From contig NZ_JABRVS010000001.1 of assembly GCF_013248905.1 (NCBI RefSeq), positions 4,278,001 to 4,342,000 of the forward strand: 64,000 nt of DNA, read 5' to 3'. Positions within the stretch are counted from its first letter, which is position 1; every line of letters starts with the position of its first letter. Both the position numbers and the translations under genes were made by a program. Under the pieces are notes generated by a model, which saw nothing but the letters and a program-made list of their open reading frames with translations, did no database searches and was not told where the DNA came from. Shown here piece after piece: positions 1 to 8,931 of the stretch. The DNA is from Shewanella sp. VB17. GTDB taxonomy: Bacteria > Pseudomonadota > Gammaproteobacteria > Enterobacterales > Shewanellaceae.

Positions 1-285
1 CATGAAGAAGATGAGACGAAGATTCAGAGCTACGCCGAAAAAAAAGGAGTTGAGTTAGAAACTGAAATCAGTTTATCTAAAATAATGGAGAAGTTTTCTA
101 GACCTTTTCCATTTTGGGTGAAATGGCTCATTAATCGAAAAGTCACAAAAACGGCAGGTGATCGACAAGCTGGATTTCATATTGCGGTAAAATCATATAT
201 GTCCCAATTACGCTGGACATTTTTTCAAGCCTGCATGTTTCTTGCTTTTATGTTGTCGGCCGCTTGGTATGCAAATGCAATATAA
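1..285 (+). CDS. C-terminal part of an unknown protein, cut by the window edge
   Basis: The reading frame is open from base 1, so the ATG at 85 is probably internal and the gene begins left of the window. The visible 94 residues start with a charged, Glu/Lys-rich stretch and end with one hydrophobic segment (about the last 25 residues) that could be a membrane anchor or tail. I do not recognise the family. The next gene starts 25 bases downstream on the same strand, so the two may be co-transcribed. Confidence 0.6.
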   Translation, partial: HEEDETKIQSYAEKKGVELETEISLSKIMEKFSRPFPFWVKWLINRKVTKTAGDRQAGFHIAVKSYMSQLRWTFFQACMFLAFMLSAAWYANAI

Positions 286-309
286 CAAGCTAATTAATAA
301 GGAGATTCC

Positions 310-930
310 GTGTCTTGGCATAATCAGAAGAAAATTTTACTGGCTGTAGCCGTAATATTGATTGCGCTACTTAGTTTCGCTATAGGCGTTAGTTTCGGTA
401 CTTCCTATGATAACGGCTCTCTTATCAATGTATTGTTCCCAGCATTAGGTGTTGTTGGTAATTGGATTGCTGGAATTGGGGCTATCGCCGCTGTGTTTAC
501 TTCACTCTGGCTAGCCGATAATCAACGAAAACTAAACAGTGAAGAAATAGATGTAAAATTCAATTTAGTAGTATCACCACCAGATATGACAAGCAGGCTA
601 ATGGTTTCTGCGGTAAGTAAAGGAAATCGGCCTGCTAACGTAAAATCACTATCAATATATTCAGCTAACTCAACTGTTGCTATGTGGGTGAAAGATCTTG
701 ATCCACAATCAAGCCACTTACCTATCGTAATGCCGTACGGTCATGATGCTAGCTTTTTACTAGTACGAGGAATCGAGTCATATATAAATAGCTATGTAAA
801 AGAGCATTGCGATGGAAAGTATTCCAGTCTGAGAATACAGCTAAATACTACTCTTGGCTCTTTCTTTGTTCCTTTTAGCTCAGAAATTTTAAAGCACTTG
901 CGTAATGCAGGTGCTAACAAGTCAAGCTAA
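310..930 (+). CDS. Small membrane protein of unknown function, 206 aa
   Basis: Starts at GTG 310, with an AAGGAG ribosome-binding site about 6 bases upstream. Residues about 8-28 and 40-67 are hydrophobic and look like two membrane helices. The rest, about 140 residues, is soluble and mixed alpha/beta in composition. No catalytic motif is visible and I do not recognise the family. It follows the truncated gene by 25 bases and probably shares its transcript. Downstream comes non-coding sequence and a repeat element. Function unknown; the call as a real gene rests on the good ribosome site and sensible composition. Confidence 0.6.
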   Translation: MSWHNQKKILLAVAVILIALLSFAIGVSFGTSYDNGSLINVLFPALGVVGNWIAGIGAIAAVFTSLWLADNQRKLNSEEIDVKFNLVVSPPDMTSRLMVSAVSKGNRPANVKSLSIYSANSTVAMWVKDLDPQSSHLPIVMPYGHDASFLLVRGIESYINSYVKEHCDGKYSSLRIQLNTTLGSFFVPFSSEILKHLRNAGANKSS

Positions 931-1013
931 GGGACGTAGCAAAGCTTGAAGCGTTACCCATAGAAAATTTAACCTGAAACTCATGAATTAGAATTAATGG
1001 TCTAACTCGGAAA

Positions 1014-1210
1014 TGTCCAAAACCGCGTCAGCAACCAAGAATCAAAATCGAAGAAACCATGCTTTGCTTTTACAAAGGTGTGAACGCGGCTGTGACCTTC
1101 CGTGACAGGGAAGTCACGGCAGAGGCTATAGGGATATATTCACGCCGTGTCACTGAAGTGTTCGCACAGTTCTCGCCGAACGGGCGTTAAACACCAATGA
1201 AACTTTGGTC
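1014..1210 (+). repeat. Structured repeat family A, copy 1 (right end lost)
   Basis: Begins with TGTCCAAAACCGCG, the family's left end. It carries the hairpin-forming CTTTG...CAAAG, and an inner module bounded by GTGTGAAC and GTTCGCAC, which pair with one wobble. It ends at ACTTTGGTC, where cassette attC sequence takes over. The family's usual right terminal hairpin is missing, so this copy appears truncated at the cassette junction. Nearly identical in its core to the copy at 2408. Confidence 0.8.
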
Positions 1211-1247
1211 TCGCTGTTTTTAGTCCTTATTGATTTGCCTGTTAGGC
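1211..1247 (-). other. Remnant of an integron attC site (R'' half)
   Basis: On the minus strand the R'' core GCCTAAC (1241-1247) contains the TAA stop of the GNAT gene, as is usual for cassettes. It is followed by about 30 bases of attC-like sequence. The rest of the attC, including R', is replaced by repeat copy 1. This is inferred from core-site pattern and geometry, together with the matching core upstream of the gene. Confidence 0.5.
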
Positions 1248-1691
1248 AACATTTAACACCATAATTGTTTCATCAAACTCATCTTGTTCAACAATGCTAA
1301 AATTAAAGCGCTCAAAGAAGCCTTTCATTACATCATGGCCTTCAACGTAGCATATTGAAATAGCTTTACAATCCTCTCTAAGCTTGATTTCGTTGAGGGC
1401 TAATTCAATTGCTTTCGTGCCATAACCTTTTCCTTGATGCGGTACATCGATCATGAATTGATCAATGTAAATTTCATTTGGTTTTTCATTTTCGTAGTTA
1501 GGAAAATACTGGATAAAGCCAACTGGATCTTCATTGAAATAAACTGCTCGATTAACATAGTGTTCGTTAAACTTAGAACCTGCAATTGATTCTGCATTTA
1601 AAGCGACGAACTCTTCTTGTTCTTTTGTAATTTCTAGTAAGATAATATCTTCCCAATTATCTTTAGTAACTTCTCTCAAGCTAATTGTCAT
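1242..1691 (-). CDS. GNAT-family N-acetyltransferase, cassette-borne, 149 aa
   Basis: Likely transfers an acetyl group from acetyl-CoA to a small amine or protein substrate; the substrate cannot be read from sequence. The GNAT core is clear: the acetyl-CoA loop PHQGKGYGTKA lies at about residues 84-94, followed by a helix and the C-terminal beta-strand pair. I chose the ATG at 1691 rather than the longer frame to 1745, because AAGGAG sits 12 bases upstream and the longer start overlaps a cassette core site. GTCTAAC at 1713-1719 (minus strand GTTAGAC) and the R'' at 1241 frame the gene as an integron cassette. It resembles polyamine acetyltransferases in overall layout, but that is a guess. 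Confidence 0.8.
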   Translation of the reverse strand: MTISLREVTKDNWEDIILLEITKEQEEFVALNAESIAGSKFNEHYVNRAVYFNEDPVGFIQYFPNYENEKPNEIYIDQFMIDVPHQGKGYGTKAIELALNEIKLREDCKAISICYVEGHDVMKGFFERFNFSIVEQDEFDETIMVLNVA

Positions 1692-1712
1692 AGCTGAATA
1701 ATACTCCTTGTT

Positions 1713-1719
1713 GTCTAAC
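1713..1719 (-). other. Integron core site upstream of the GNAT cassette
   Basis: Minus strand GTTAGAC fits the R' consensus GTTRRRY. It sits 22 bases before the start codon, the normal position for a cassette's leading edge, and differs at one position from the complement of the cassette's own R''. Just beyond it is a GC-rich palindrome (TGCGCG/CGCGCA, about 1730-1745). Confidence 0.45.
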
Positions 1720-1943
1720 AATTTTATAGTGCGCGCGTCGCGCATATTTCTGCCGATGTCACGCTCATGTATATAATGAATCTAGTTTTAACAAATAACT
1801 TAATGCATTGCCAACTCTAATTTTTGATTAGTACTAAAGATATTCAGAAAAAATAAAATGTGCTCGTCGCTCATTTTCTTGAATATGGGAGCAAAACAAC
1901 TTAACTGTATATTTATACAGCTCTTTATGTTGGTAATGAAAGC

Positions 1944-2102
1944 AAAGATAGGCACATCTTTAGTGTGCTGGGTAATCCCTCACGCAATTGTTGGTGAAAG
2001 CAAAGTTTGATCTCTGCCATTTATGGTTAACCTACGAGGATAAAAGGGGACAGATCAAATCTGGTTCTACAAAGAATCTAAGATACTTTTTATAATCTGA
2101 AA
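1944..2102. repeat. Repeat family B, copy 1 (about 160 bp)
   Basis: Starts near AAAGATAGGCACATC and ends near AATCTGAA. A second copy, by eye roughly 85-90% identical, lies at 49678-49836. In both places it stands about 35 bases before a family A repeat of the same subtype, and near a GNAT cassette, so B plus A seem to move or duplicate together. The stretch 1745-1943 just before it holds no gene or element that I can see. Confidence 0.7.
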
Positions 2103-2137
2103 TAGCCCTAATTAGAGCCTAATATTTAACTGATAAA

Positions 2138-2397
2138 TGTCCAAAACCGTGTTAGCAATCGCTAAATCGAAGAGATAAATAATCAGGTGTAAGTGAGCTC
2201 GAGGACTTCGGTTTCAAGGATGAAATCGCAGAGCGTATAGGGATATATTCACAGCGTGCCGAGTGATTACTTACACATCAGTCTGCTGCAAGCAATTAAC
2301 ACCAATGAAATTTTGGTCATCAGCAAGCCAATCAAACACCAAACCTGCCCAATGAACCCAATAAAAAAGATATGTAACACTTGTTATCCGACAAGTT
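2138..2397 (+). repeat. Structured repeat family A, copy 2 (variant inner module)
   Basis: Left end TGTCCAAAACCGTG. The inner module is bounded by GTGTAAGT and ACTTACAC, a perfect 8-bp complement that differs in sequence from other copies but pairs in the same place. The right end is a hairpin with 7-bp arms ACTTGTT-type and loop TATCCG. It is joined head-to-tail to copy 3. Confidence 0.8.
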
Positions 2398-2407
2398 AAC
2401 CCATTTT

Positions 2408-2678
2408 TGTCCAAAACCGCGTTAGCAACCAAGAAAAACCAATCGAAGAAACCATGCTTTGCTTTTACAAAGGTGTGAACCCGGCTGTGACCTTCCGTGA
2501 CAGGGAAGTCACGGCAGAGGCTATAGGGATATATTCACGCCGTGTCACTGAAGTGTTCGCACATCCCTCGCCGGGCAGGCGTTAAACACCAATGAAACTT
2601 TGGTCATCAATAAGCTAACCAAAAATCAAACCTGCCCAATGAACCCACCACAAAAGAGATTTGAAACTTGTTATCCGA
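2408..2678 (+). repeat. Structured repeat family A, copy 3
   Basis: Full-length type copy directly behind copy 2: left end TGTCCAAAACCGCG, inner pairing GTGTGAAC/GTTCGCAC, small hairpin ACCAA/TTGGT, then the start of the right terminal hairpin, which breaks off after TTATCCGA. No gene is visible between here and the EamA gene at 2792. Confidence 0.8.
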
Positions 2679-2791
2679 TGCCATCGACTCGCCTGGCTGG
2701 CATCAGTATCTTATCTGCACCGCTAACGTTCCGTTTAAGTCACAAATTTAATCGATAACCTGAACTCTGGATAACAAGTGCCATAGAGTTG

Positions 2792-3664
2792 CTAGCTCCA
2801 CATGACCAATATTGCCGCAACAACTATTAATATTAATGCCAATATATCTTTAATTTTGACTTGCTCTTTAAGCCAAAAAATAGCAATCAACAAGGTAAAG
2901 AAAACTTCAATCTGACCCAATGTTTTCACATAGGGAACTGCTTGCAAAGACATGGCGCTAAACCACCCAATAGACCCCAAACAACTTGTGCTACTGGTCA
3001 ACAGCGTCAGCTTAGGTCTATTGCAGAGTAAGGTTAATGTGTCTTTTTCCTTAAACAGTAAATACCCAAGTAAAATGACGGTTTGAATAACCACAACCAT
3101 TAACAAGACCCAAGCAGCGCCATGTGGGAAAGGTAACCCTAAACTCAAACTGGCCTCACGCACCCAGAGTGATGTTAGTGCAAATGCAGTGCCGCAAGCT
3201 AAACCAATGGATACCGTTTTCAAAGAGAACTCTTTAAGACCTTGAGCACTACTCATCATGAAAATAGCCAAGGCCCCCGTGGACACGCCTAACCACCCAA
3301 GCAGTGATAACTCAGTGCCAAAAAATAAGACCCCAAGTATCGCAGCAACTAACGCCTCACTCTTAGCAAGTCCTGTGCCTATGGTAAAGTTTTTCAGTTT
3401 AAATAACTTAACCATCAAGGCGGTTGCCAAAATCTGTATCACAGATGCGCCTAAAACATACAGCATAAAATCAAGCGTGATGATTGGCAATGCCACGGGT
3501 CGCCACAGGTAAAGTGCTACAAGGTAGAGAGCAGCAATAGGTCCGGCCCAAAGAAAACGCGCCAACGTGACCCCAGCGACACTGACCTCTTTGCTCAGCT
3601 GACTTTGAAACGCGTTGCGCCATGCTTGCATAAAAGCGGCTAGGAAGGTAAACAAGATCCACAT
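2792..3664 (-). CDS. EamA/DMT-superfamily transporter, 290 aa
   Basis: An inner-membrane drug/metabolite transporter-like protein with about ten hydrophobic segments in two similar halves of five, as in EamA family members of about 290-300 residues. Substrate unknown; relatives export amino acids or small metabolites. I use the ATG at 3664; the frame also offers TTG at 3670. There is no close operon partner: kdsA ends about 180 bases upstream with a terminator between. Out-of-frame ORFs overlapping its 5' end are shadows. Confidence 0.8.
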   Translation of the reverse strand: MWILFTFLAAFMQAWRNAFQSQLSKEVSVAGVTLARFLWAGPIAALYLVALYLWRPVALPIITLDFMLYVLGASVIQILATALMVKLFKLKNFTIGTGLAKSEALVAAILGVLFFGTELSLLGWLGVSTGALAIFMMSSAQGLKEFSLKTVSIGLACGTAFALTSLWVREASLSLGLPFPHGAAWVLLMVVVIQTVILLGYLLFKEKDTLTLLCNRPKLTLLTSSTSCLGSIGWFSAMSLQAVPYVKTLGQIEVFFTLLIAIFWLKEQVKIKDILALILIVVAAILVMWS

Positions 3665-3776
3665 AAACAATAACGACTTTTACAGAGTTTACAAAGTGGG
3701 ATGAGGATACCTCATCGACCAGAGATAAACGATAAATACCAAAGACAAATGAACCATACTCATTATCACTGAGATA

Positions 3777-3816
3777 AATAATAAAGCCCATATCGAGAGA
3801 CATGGGCTTTATTATT
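3777..3816 (-). terminator. Rho-independent terminator after kdsA
   Basis: A 15-bp inverted repeat, AATAATAAAGCCCAT at 3777-3791 and its complement at 3802-3816, with a 10-base loop. AT-rich tails on both sides make it potentially bidirectional; it stands just past the kdsA stop. Confidence 0.85.
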
Positions 3817-3845
3817 TCATCTAACATTGACAACGTTAGGAGGTA

Positions 3846-4694
3846 TTACTTACTCGTATCAATGGCATCGAATGACTTTACCAGATCATCGACAGCTTTC
3901 ATCTGAGTCAAATAATTTTCTAATTGATGTAGCGGCAATGCACATGGGCCATCACACTTAGCATTATCAGGATCGGGATGGGCTTCAATAAACAAACCTG
4001 CAAGACCTAAAGCCATACCACTACGAGCCAGTTCAGTTGCTTGCGCACGGCGGCCACCAGCACTGTCGGCACGACCACCAGGGCGTTGAAGCGCATGAGT
4101 CGCATCAAAGATCACCGGATAGCCCGTTTGCTTCATCTCATCCATGCCTAACATATCAACGACAAGGTTATTGTAACCAAAGCTTGAACCGCGTTCACAT
4201 AGCATGATCTCATCATTACCCGCTTCATTGAACTTACTAATAATATGACGCATCTCATGCGGGGCTAAAAACTGCGGTTTTTTCACATTAATAATGGCCC
4301 CGGTTTTGGCCATCGCCACCACAAGATCCGTTTGGCGGGCCAAAAATGCAGGCAGCTGAATAATATCCACCACTTCTGCAACAGGTGCACATTGGCAAAC
4401 CTCATGAACATCGGTAATTAATGGCAAATTAAACGTTGATTTAATTTCTTCGAATATTTTCAGCCCTGCCTCCATCCCCGGACCACGATAAGAGTTGACT
4501 GAAGAGCGGTTAGCCTTATCAAAAGAGGCTTTAAACACATAAGGGATCCCAAGTTTCTGAGTCACTTCAGCATATGTTTCTGCCATTTTCATCGCTAAAT
4601 CACGCGACTCAAGCACATTCATGCCACCAAAAAGCACAAAAGGCTTATCGTTAGCAATCTCAATGGAACCTAGACCTAGGGTTTTATTACTCAT
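3846..4694 (-). CDS. kdsA: 3-deoxy-8-phosphooctulonate (KDO-8-P) synthase
   Basis: Condenses phosphoenolpyruvate with arabinose-5-phosphate to give KDO-8-phosphate, the precursor of the KDO core of lipopolysaccharide; cytosolic. Characteristic segments are present: CERGSSFGYNNLVVDM, the FDATHALQRPGG loop and HPDPDNAKCDGPCALPL near the C-terminus. With the start at ATG 4694 (MSNKTLGLG) the length is 282 residues, as expected; the frame extends 16 residues further upstream without family support. It lies 75 bases downstream of the DUF819 gene and probably in the same transcript as sirB2-sirB1-DUF819, ending at the terminator at 3777-3816. Confidence 0.96.
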   Translation of the reverse strand: MSNKTLGLGSIEIANDKPFVLFGGMNVLESRDLAMKMAETYAEVTQKLGIPYVFKASFDKANRSSVNSYRGPGMEAGLKIFEEIKSTFNLPLITDVHEVCQCAPVAEVVDIIQLPAFLARQTDLVVAMAKTGAIINVKKPQFLAPHEMRHIISKFNEAGNDEIMLCERGSSFGYNNLVVDMLGMDEMKQTGYPVIFDATHALQRPGGRADSAGGRRAQATELARSGMALGLAGLFIEAHPDPDNAKCDGPCALPLHQLENYLTQMKAVDDLVKSFDAIDTSK

Positions 4695-4769
4695 CAATAC
4701 GTCTCTCTTAAAAAGCCAAGGTGACACCTCAGCGTTAATCAATTAAGTCACTCGATAGCAAGGAACATG

Positions 4770-6023
4770 CTACATCGCAATGACTTGTAAAATTTGGCCA
4801 CATATCCACGCCATATAAGTACCAAGCGCATAACCTAATACCGCCAATAAAACCCCAACTGGGGCTAATGCTGGATGAAATGCAGCCGCCACCACGGGAG
4901 CCGATGCCGCTGCACCGATATTCGCTTGACTGCCCACCGCCATATAAAACAGCGGCGCCTTGATCAATTTAGCCACAATCAGCATCAAACTGGCATGAAC
5001 CAGCATCCAAATGATCCCAATCGCAAAATACCACAGATTTTCAGGTTCAAATAACTTAGACACATCCATATGTAAACCAATGGTGGCCACTAAAATATAC
5101 AAAAACACAGTGGCGACTTTAGAGGCGCCCGCTGCCTCAAGATGGCGTATCGGGCTAAATGACATGGCTAAACCTATGGTCGTGACCGTTACAATCAACC
5201 AGAAAAATTTAGAGGTCAGACTGTAGTCTCGTGTCCAAGGATAATTGAGTTCGAAAAATGGGCCTAGAAAATCAGCAAAAATATGAGCAAGACCTGTTAC
5301 ACCAAAACCGACAGCCATGATCATCATGAGATCGTTAAGGCTCGGAGTGCGGGCATTTTCGCTCTGGTATTTTTCCACCTTCTTTTTTAATGCGTCAAGG
5401 GCGGTAGTATCAGCCCCTGTTCTGGCATCTATCTGTTTTGCTTTTGATGCCATCAGCAACAATACTGCCATCCAAATATTGGCCACAATCACATCGACAG
5501 TGACCATGATAGAGAAAATATCTCCACCTGCGCCATAGATCTCTTTCATCGCCGCTTGATTTGCACCGCCACCGATCCAACTTCCAGCTAAGGTTGTCAT
5601 GCCGCGCCACACGGCCTCAGGCCCTTGCACACCTAATATTTCAGGATTCAAGGCTGACACAATCAGTAACGCAATCGGGCCACCAATCACAATACCCATT
5701 GTACCAGTCAGAAACATCACTACGGCTTTGGGCCCCAAAGATAAAATAGCTTTCAGATCGACACTTAAAATAAGCAAGACTAGGCAAGCAGGTAACAAAT
5801 AACGAGAGGCGACGAAATAAAGCTGGGAAGCATGATTATCAATGATATTGAACGTATTAAGCAGTGATGGTAGAAAATAGCACATTAACAGTGCCGGAAT
5901 AAAACGATAAAATTTGGTCCAAAATGGATGCTTGCTATGACTTGTATAAAATACAAATCCCAAGATAACAGCCAACAGTCCAAGTCCTGTGGCATCATTG
6001 GTCACTAATGCAGTGCTACTCAT
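4770..6023 (-). CDS. DUF819-family integral membrane protein, 417 aa
   Basis: A polytopic inner-membrane protein with about eleven to twelve hydrophobic segments and Gly/Ala-rich helices, including GGGANQAAMKEIYG at about residues 151-164 and SQANIGAAASAPVVAAAF near residue 370, which are typical of DUF819 (YjcL-like) proteins. A carrier-like role has been suggested for the family but no substrate is known to me. The central charged loop (about residues 195-225) is cytoplasmic by composition. It sits between sirB1 and kdsA on the same strand, an arrangement I associate with Shewanella. Confidence 0.85.
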   Translation of the reverse strand: MSSTALVTNDATGLGLLAVILGFVFYTSHSKHPFWTKFYRFIPALLMCYFLPSLLNTFNIIDNHASQLYFVASRYLLPACLVLLILSVDLKAILSLGPKAVVMFLTGTMGIVIGGPIALLIVSALNPEILGVQGPEAVWRGMTTLAGSWIGGGANQAAMKEIYGAGGDIFSIMVTVDVIVANIWMAVLLLMASKAKQIDARTGADTTALDALKKKVEKYQSENARTPSLNDLMMIMAVGFGVTGLAHIFADFLGPFFELNYPWTRDYSLTSKFFWLIVTVTTIGLAMSFSPIRHLEAAGASKVATVFLYILVATIGLHMDVSKLFEPENLWYFAIGIIWMLVHASLMLIVAKLIKAPLFYMAVGSQANIGAAASAPVVAAAFHPALAPVGVLLAVLGYALGTYMAWICGQILQVIAM

Positions 6024-6123
6024 GATTGATATATCCCCTTCCCTAGCGTTATTATTATTGTGCTAATAGTATTTTCAGAGGCAAAACAGATGACGGTAAA
6101 AGGCTTTCTACCGTCATTGATTG

Positions 6124-6912
6124 TTAATGGTATACCTCTTGTATTTCTCGCAACTCTTTCAATTGTAGTTTTACCAACTCGATAACTGGATCATGCGGAC
6201 TGTTATCAACAAAGTGTTTAAGATCAGCCGCTGCAACACTGATACAACCTAACTGCTGCGCAATAAAAGCACGCTCACGATTCAAATTAAGATCATCAGA
6301 ATGCCATTGTAACAACAGGTTACAGCATTCCATGGCAGGTTCAAACTGATGAGAAACAATGCAGCCAGCTTTTAATTCATGAAGCATCCTCGACACCAAA
6401 CGCGTTAAGCTAACAGGTTTAAGGTAACTTGCCTTAAGAGATGCGCCATTACCCATCTCACCTCGAACTAAAACATGTAACTGATGCCGGGTTAACTCAT
6501 TGCCGTTCAGTGGGTCAATATAGCTAACAACACCATCAATTCGACTACTTAAAACCGTCATACCTGGTAATAAAATGGGCTCTAACTTAAGATCTAACTG
6601 CTTAGCCAATAACATCAATACTGTGGCTAGCGTGGTGCTATTTCCCTGACGACTACTGATGCAAGTTCCTAAATCTGCCGCTTTTACACTGAAATAAGGC
6701 TGGCGTATGCAAAAGCCCAAATCTTGATAAAACCAACGTAACAATCCAGCCAATCGTGCTTGCCTGTCGACGACATAATGGCTTAGCACAGCGCCAGCAA
6801 GCTCTAACCAAGCCCAATTAGCGGTCTCTGCTTTGGAAAAGCGAAGGTGCTCACCAATTTCAAAAGCTATGTCAGGCAGTTCAATTTTATCGTTAAGTGG
6901 TAAAATAATCAT
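6124..6912 (-). CDS. sirB1: SirB1-family protein (transglutaminase-like/TPR), 262 aa
   Basis: Matches the SirB1 family in length and layout: an N-terminal transglutaminase-like fold (about residues 30-150), including the region with CISSRQGNSTTLATVLMLLA, and a C-terminal helical TPR-like part (about 180-262). Biochemical role is unclear in the family. Its ATG overlaps the stop of sirB2 by one base (TAATG), so the two are translationally coupled. In enterobacteria sirB1/sirB2 neighbour prfA-hemK and kdsA, which matches kdsA downstream here. Confidence 0.85.
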   Translation of the reverse strand: MIILPLNDKIELPDIAFEIGEHLRFSKAETANWAWLELAGAVLSHYVVDRQARLAGLLRWFYQDLGFCIRQPYFSVKAADLGTCISSRQGNSTTLATVLMLLAKQLDLKLEPILLPGMTVLSSRIDGVVSYIDPLNGNELTRHQLHVLVRGEMGNGASLKASYLKPVSLTRLVSRMLHELKAGCIVSHQFEPAMECCNLLLQWHSDDLNLNRERAFIAQQLGCISVAAADLKHFVDNSPHDPVIELVKLQLKELREIQEVYH

Positions 6913-7307
6913 TATCCTAACAACACAGCTTGTTTGAACATAGCAATCTTAGCCGCATATACTACCCAAGCTATTGCACCTAAAGCCGCAAATATTTTAA
7001 ACAGTTTACTGCGATCGGCTTTCAACGCGATAACGCCCAAGATGATATAAGCGACAACAGCACTTAATTTTTCACTCAACCAAGGATCAACAACTGGATA
7101 CTGCTTGATCATGAAACAAAGCGTTAAACCAGACAAGAGTAAAAAAGTGTCAATGACATGAGGCGCTATTTTAATTAGCTTTTTTTCCATGACTGGAGAT
7201 TGACGAAGGTGCAGCACAAAACGCACAATAAAAAACAGCACGCTCACAGTAACAAGCGTTAAATGAAGGTGTTTAATTACCGGATAAAGACTATTCAAAG
7301 TTTCCAT
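6912..7307 (-). CDS. sirB2: SirB2-family membrane protein, 131 aa
   Basis: A small inner-membrane protein with four hydrophobic helices. It begins METLNSLYPVIKHLHLTLV and has the conserved His residues in helix one, as in SirB2 proteins of about 125-135 residues. First gene of the visible sirB2-sirB1-DUF819-kdsA run, with a one-base overlap to sirB1. Function not established; the name derives from an old link to Salmonella invasion-gene expression that should not be transferred here. Confidence 0.88.
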   Translation of the reverse strand: METLNSLYPVIKHLHLTLVTVSVLFFIVRFVLHLRQSPVMEKKLIKIAPHVIDTFLLLSGLTLCFMIKQYPVVDPWLSEKLSAVVAYIILGVIALKADRSKLFKIFAALGAIAWVVYAAKIAMFKQAVLLG

Positions 7308-7391
7308 TTTTAATACTTATTTCACTGACAAAGGCAGTAGTGTACCCGATCCCATTCTCCATCACCAATACCACTCACACTCGACGCTAAT

Positions 7392-8321
7392 TTAACACAG
7401 AAGAGCGGGCATGTTCTCCGATTTAAAGAGCTGCTTTAATTGTGCTAACATCCAACGATTCTCAGGGCTGTCCTGAGTCGGCCTGTAAGTGAACAGCTTA
7501 AGTTGATACTTTGGCATAGCAAACGGTACATCAAATCGCTTAATCGGCAACGCTTTTTGCAATGCTACCGCAGCAAATTTAGGTAAAGTTATCAGCAGAT
7601 CAGACTCAGCCACAAGAAAAGGCGCGTTCATTACATTAGGCAGTTGCACAGCAATATCACGATGATGGCCTAATAAATTTAGCTGTTTATCAACCACTCC
7701 TTTTCTGTCTCCCCATGGAGAAATTAAAATATGCTTACGTTCAAGAAAAGTGGATAAATCTAAACTTAATAACCGATTATTGGCTAATGTGCAATAACTG
7801 TCTTCCCACCAAATCCATTCATTGATTAAACAAGTGTGTTCGGTTTCATCATGAGAGTAACCCAAAGAGAAATCAATATTACCGGTTTCAAAGGCGCTAA
7901 TAGGCAGCTTCTCACTGTGATTGGTCAAATTAATTCTCACGCTGGGAGCCACTCGCGCTAAATGAGCGATTAAACGAGGCATCATCAAGAGCGTGGTAAA
8001 ATCGGTCACCGCAAAATTGAATTCATGTCGACTGTTTAGTGGCGTAAAATCAGGCTGTGGTCCAAGACAAGAGTTAAGCGTCGTCAACACTTCGGCAACT
8101 CTAACATGAATACTTATGGCGTATTGTGTTGGGATCATTCTGGCATTGCTGCGAATAAAAAGTGCATCATCGAGTTGAACTCTCAACCGTGCCAGTGCAT
8201 GACTAAATGCTGATTGACTCAGGTTAATAGATTCCGCTGCTACAGAAACATTACCGTGAACATAAAGAGCGCTGAAAAGCTTCAGTAGGTTAAGATCGAT
8301 ACGATTCAATTTATTATGCAT
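7392..8321 (-). CDS. LysR-family transcriptional regulator, 309 aa
   Basis: A cytoplasmic DNA-binding regulator. The N-terminal winged helix-turn-helix (about residues 5-65, with NVSVAAESINLSQSAFSHAL) is followed by a substrate-binding domain typical of LysR proteins. I chose the ATG at 8321 because GGA lies 9 bases before it; longer starts at 8330 (ATG) and 8351 (GTG) lack a ribosome site. It is divergent from the GNAT gene at 8400, with only about 80 bases between, so that gene is a plausible target, together with autoregulation. The inducer cannot be inferred. Confidence 0.9.
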   Translation of the reverse strand: MHNKLNRIDLNLLKLFSALYVHGNVSVAAESINLSQSAFSHALARLRVQLDDALFIRSNARMIPTQYAISIHVRVAEVLTTLNSCLGPQPDFTPLNSRHEFNFAVTDFTTLLMMPRLIAHLARVAPSVRINLTNHSEKLPISAFETGNIDFSLGYSHDETEHTCLINEWIWWEDSYCTLANNRLLSLDLSTFLERKHILISPWGDRKGVVDKQLNLLGHHRDIAVQLPNVMNAPFLVAESDLLITLPKFAAVALQKALPIKRFDVPFAMPKYQLKLFTYRPTQDSPENRWMLAQLKQLFKSENMPALLC

Positions 8322-8399
8322 CTTGTTCATTCCAATATGATTAATATGCACTTATCACATAAATAAAGCCAGTTTATACTCCCCACATAATAATTCAAC

Positions 8400-8843
8400 A
8401 TGGAAATACACATGAGCTCAACTTCAACACTCGACTTTACACTTGATGACAGTAAAGAATTCGCCAACATCGTCGAACAAAAAATAGCTGAATTTAATTG
8501 GCAACACTGGGAAGTATCTGAACGACTTAAGCTTGGGCTTAAACTCGAAGATGAGCATGGTACCTTGCTCGCAGGCTTCTCCGCTCGGACATTTGGCAAT
8601 TGGTTACAGATAGATAATCTATGGGTAAGTGAAACGCTTAGAGGGCAAGACATCGGCAGTCAACTACTGGCTAAAGCAGAGAACATTGCTATCGATAGAG
8701 GCTGTATCTATGCCATTTTAGACACATTAAACTTCCAAGCCCGCCCTTTTTATGAAAGCAGAGGCTATACACTCCAATGGACTAAAAAAGCTTACCCTAA
8801 AACAGGCTGCAAATATTTTATGGTAAAAAATCTAGAGGGTTAG
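8400..8843 (+). CDS. GNAT-family N-acetyltransferase, 147 aa
   Basis: An acetyl-CoA-dependent acetyltransferase. Motif A is clear (LWVSETLRGQDIGSQLL, about residues 76-92), followed by the motif B region with FQARPFYESRGY. The alternative ATG at 8412 would remove four residues. Divergent from the LysR gene, which may control it. Substrate unknown; the layout is of the single-domain small-molecule or resistance type. Confidence 0.88.
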   Translation: MEIHMSSTSTLDFTLDDSKEFANIVEQKIAEFNWQHWEVSERLKLGLKLEDEHGTLLAGFSARTFGNWLQIDNLWVSETLRGQDIGSQLLAKAENIAIDRGCIYAILDTLNFQARPFYESRGYTLQWTKKAYPKTGCKYFMVKNLEG

Positions 8844-8881
8844 CTCTTGGATTAACCTTACACTTATCGCATGCTAGAAGA

Positions 8882-8909
8882 AATGCCCAGCTAAGCAAGA
8901 ACGGGCATT
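8882..8909. terminator. Hairpin between convergent genes
   Basis: AATGCCC at 8882-8888 pairs with GGGCATT at 8903-8909 around a 14-base loop, between the ends of the GNAT gene and the DUF711 gene. A short stem with no strong U-tract, so a weak or shared terminator at best. Confidence 0.4.
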
Positions 8910-8931
8910 CCATGGTAATAAACTCCCTTGA

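Noticed and set aside
3471..3833. A 120-codon minus-strand frame overlapping the EamA gene's 5' end
   Set aside because: Mostly the out-of-frame shadow of the transporter and it spans the kdsA terminator.
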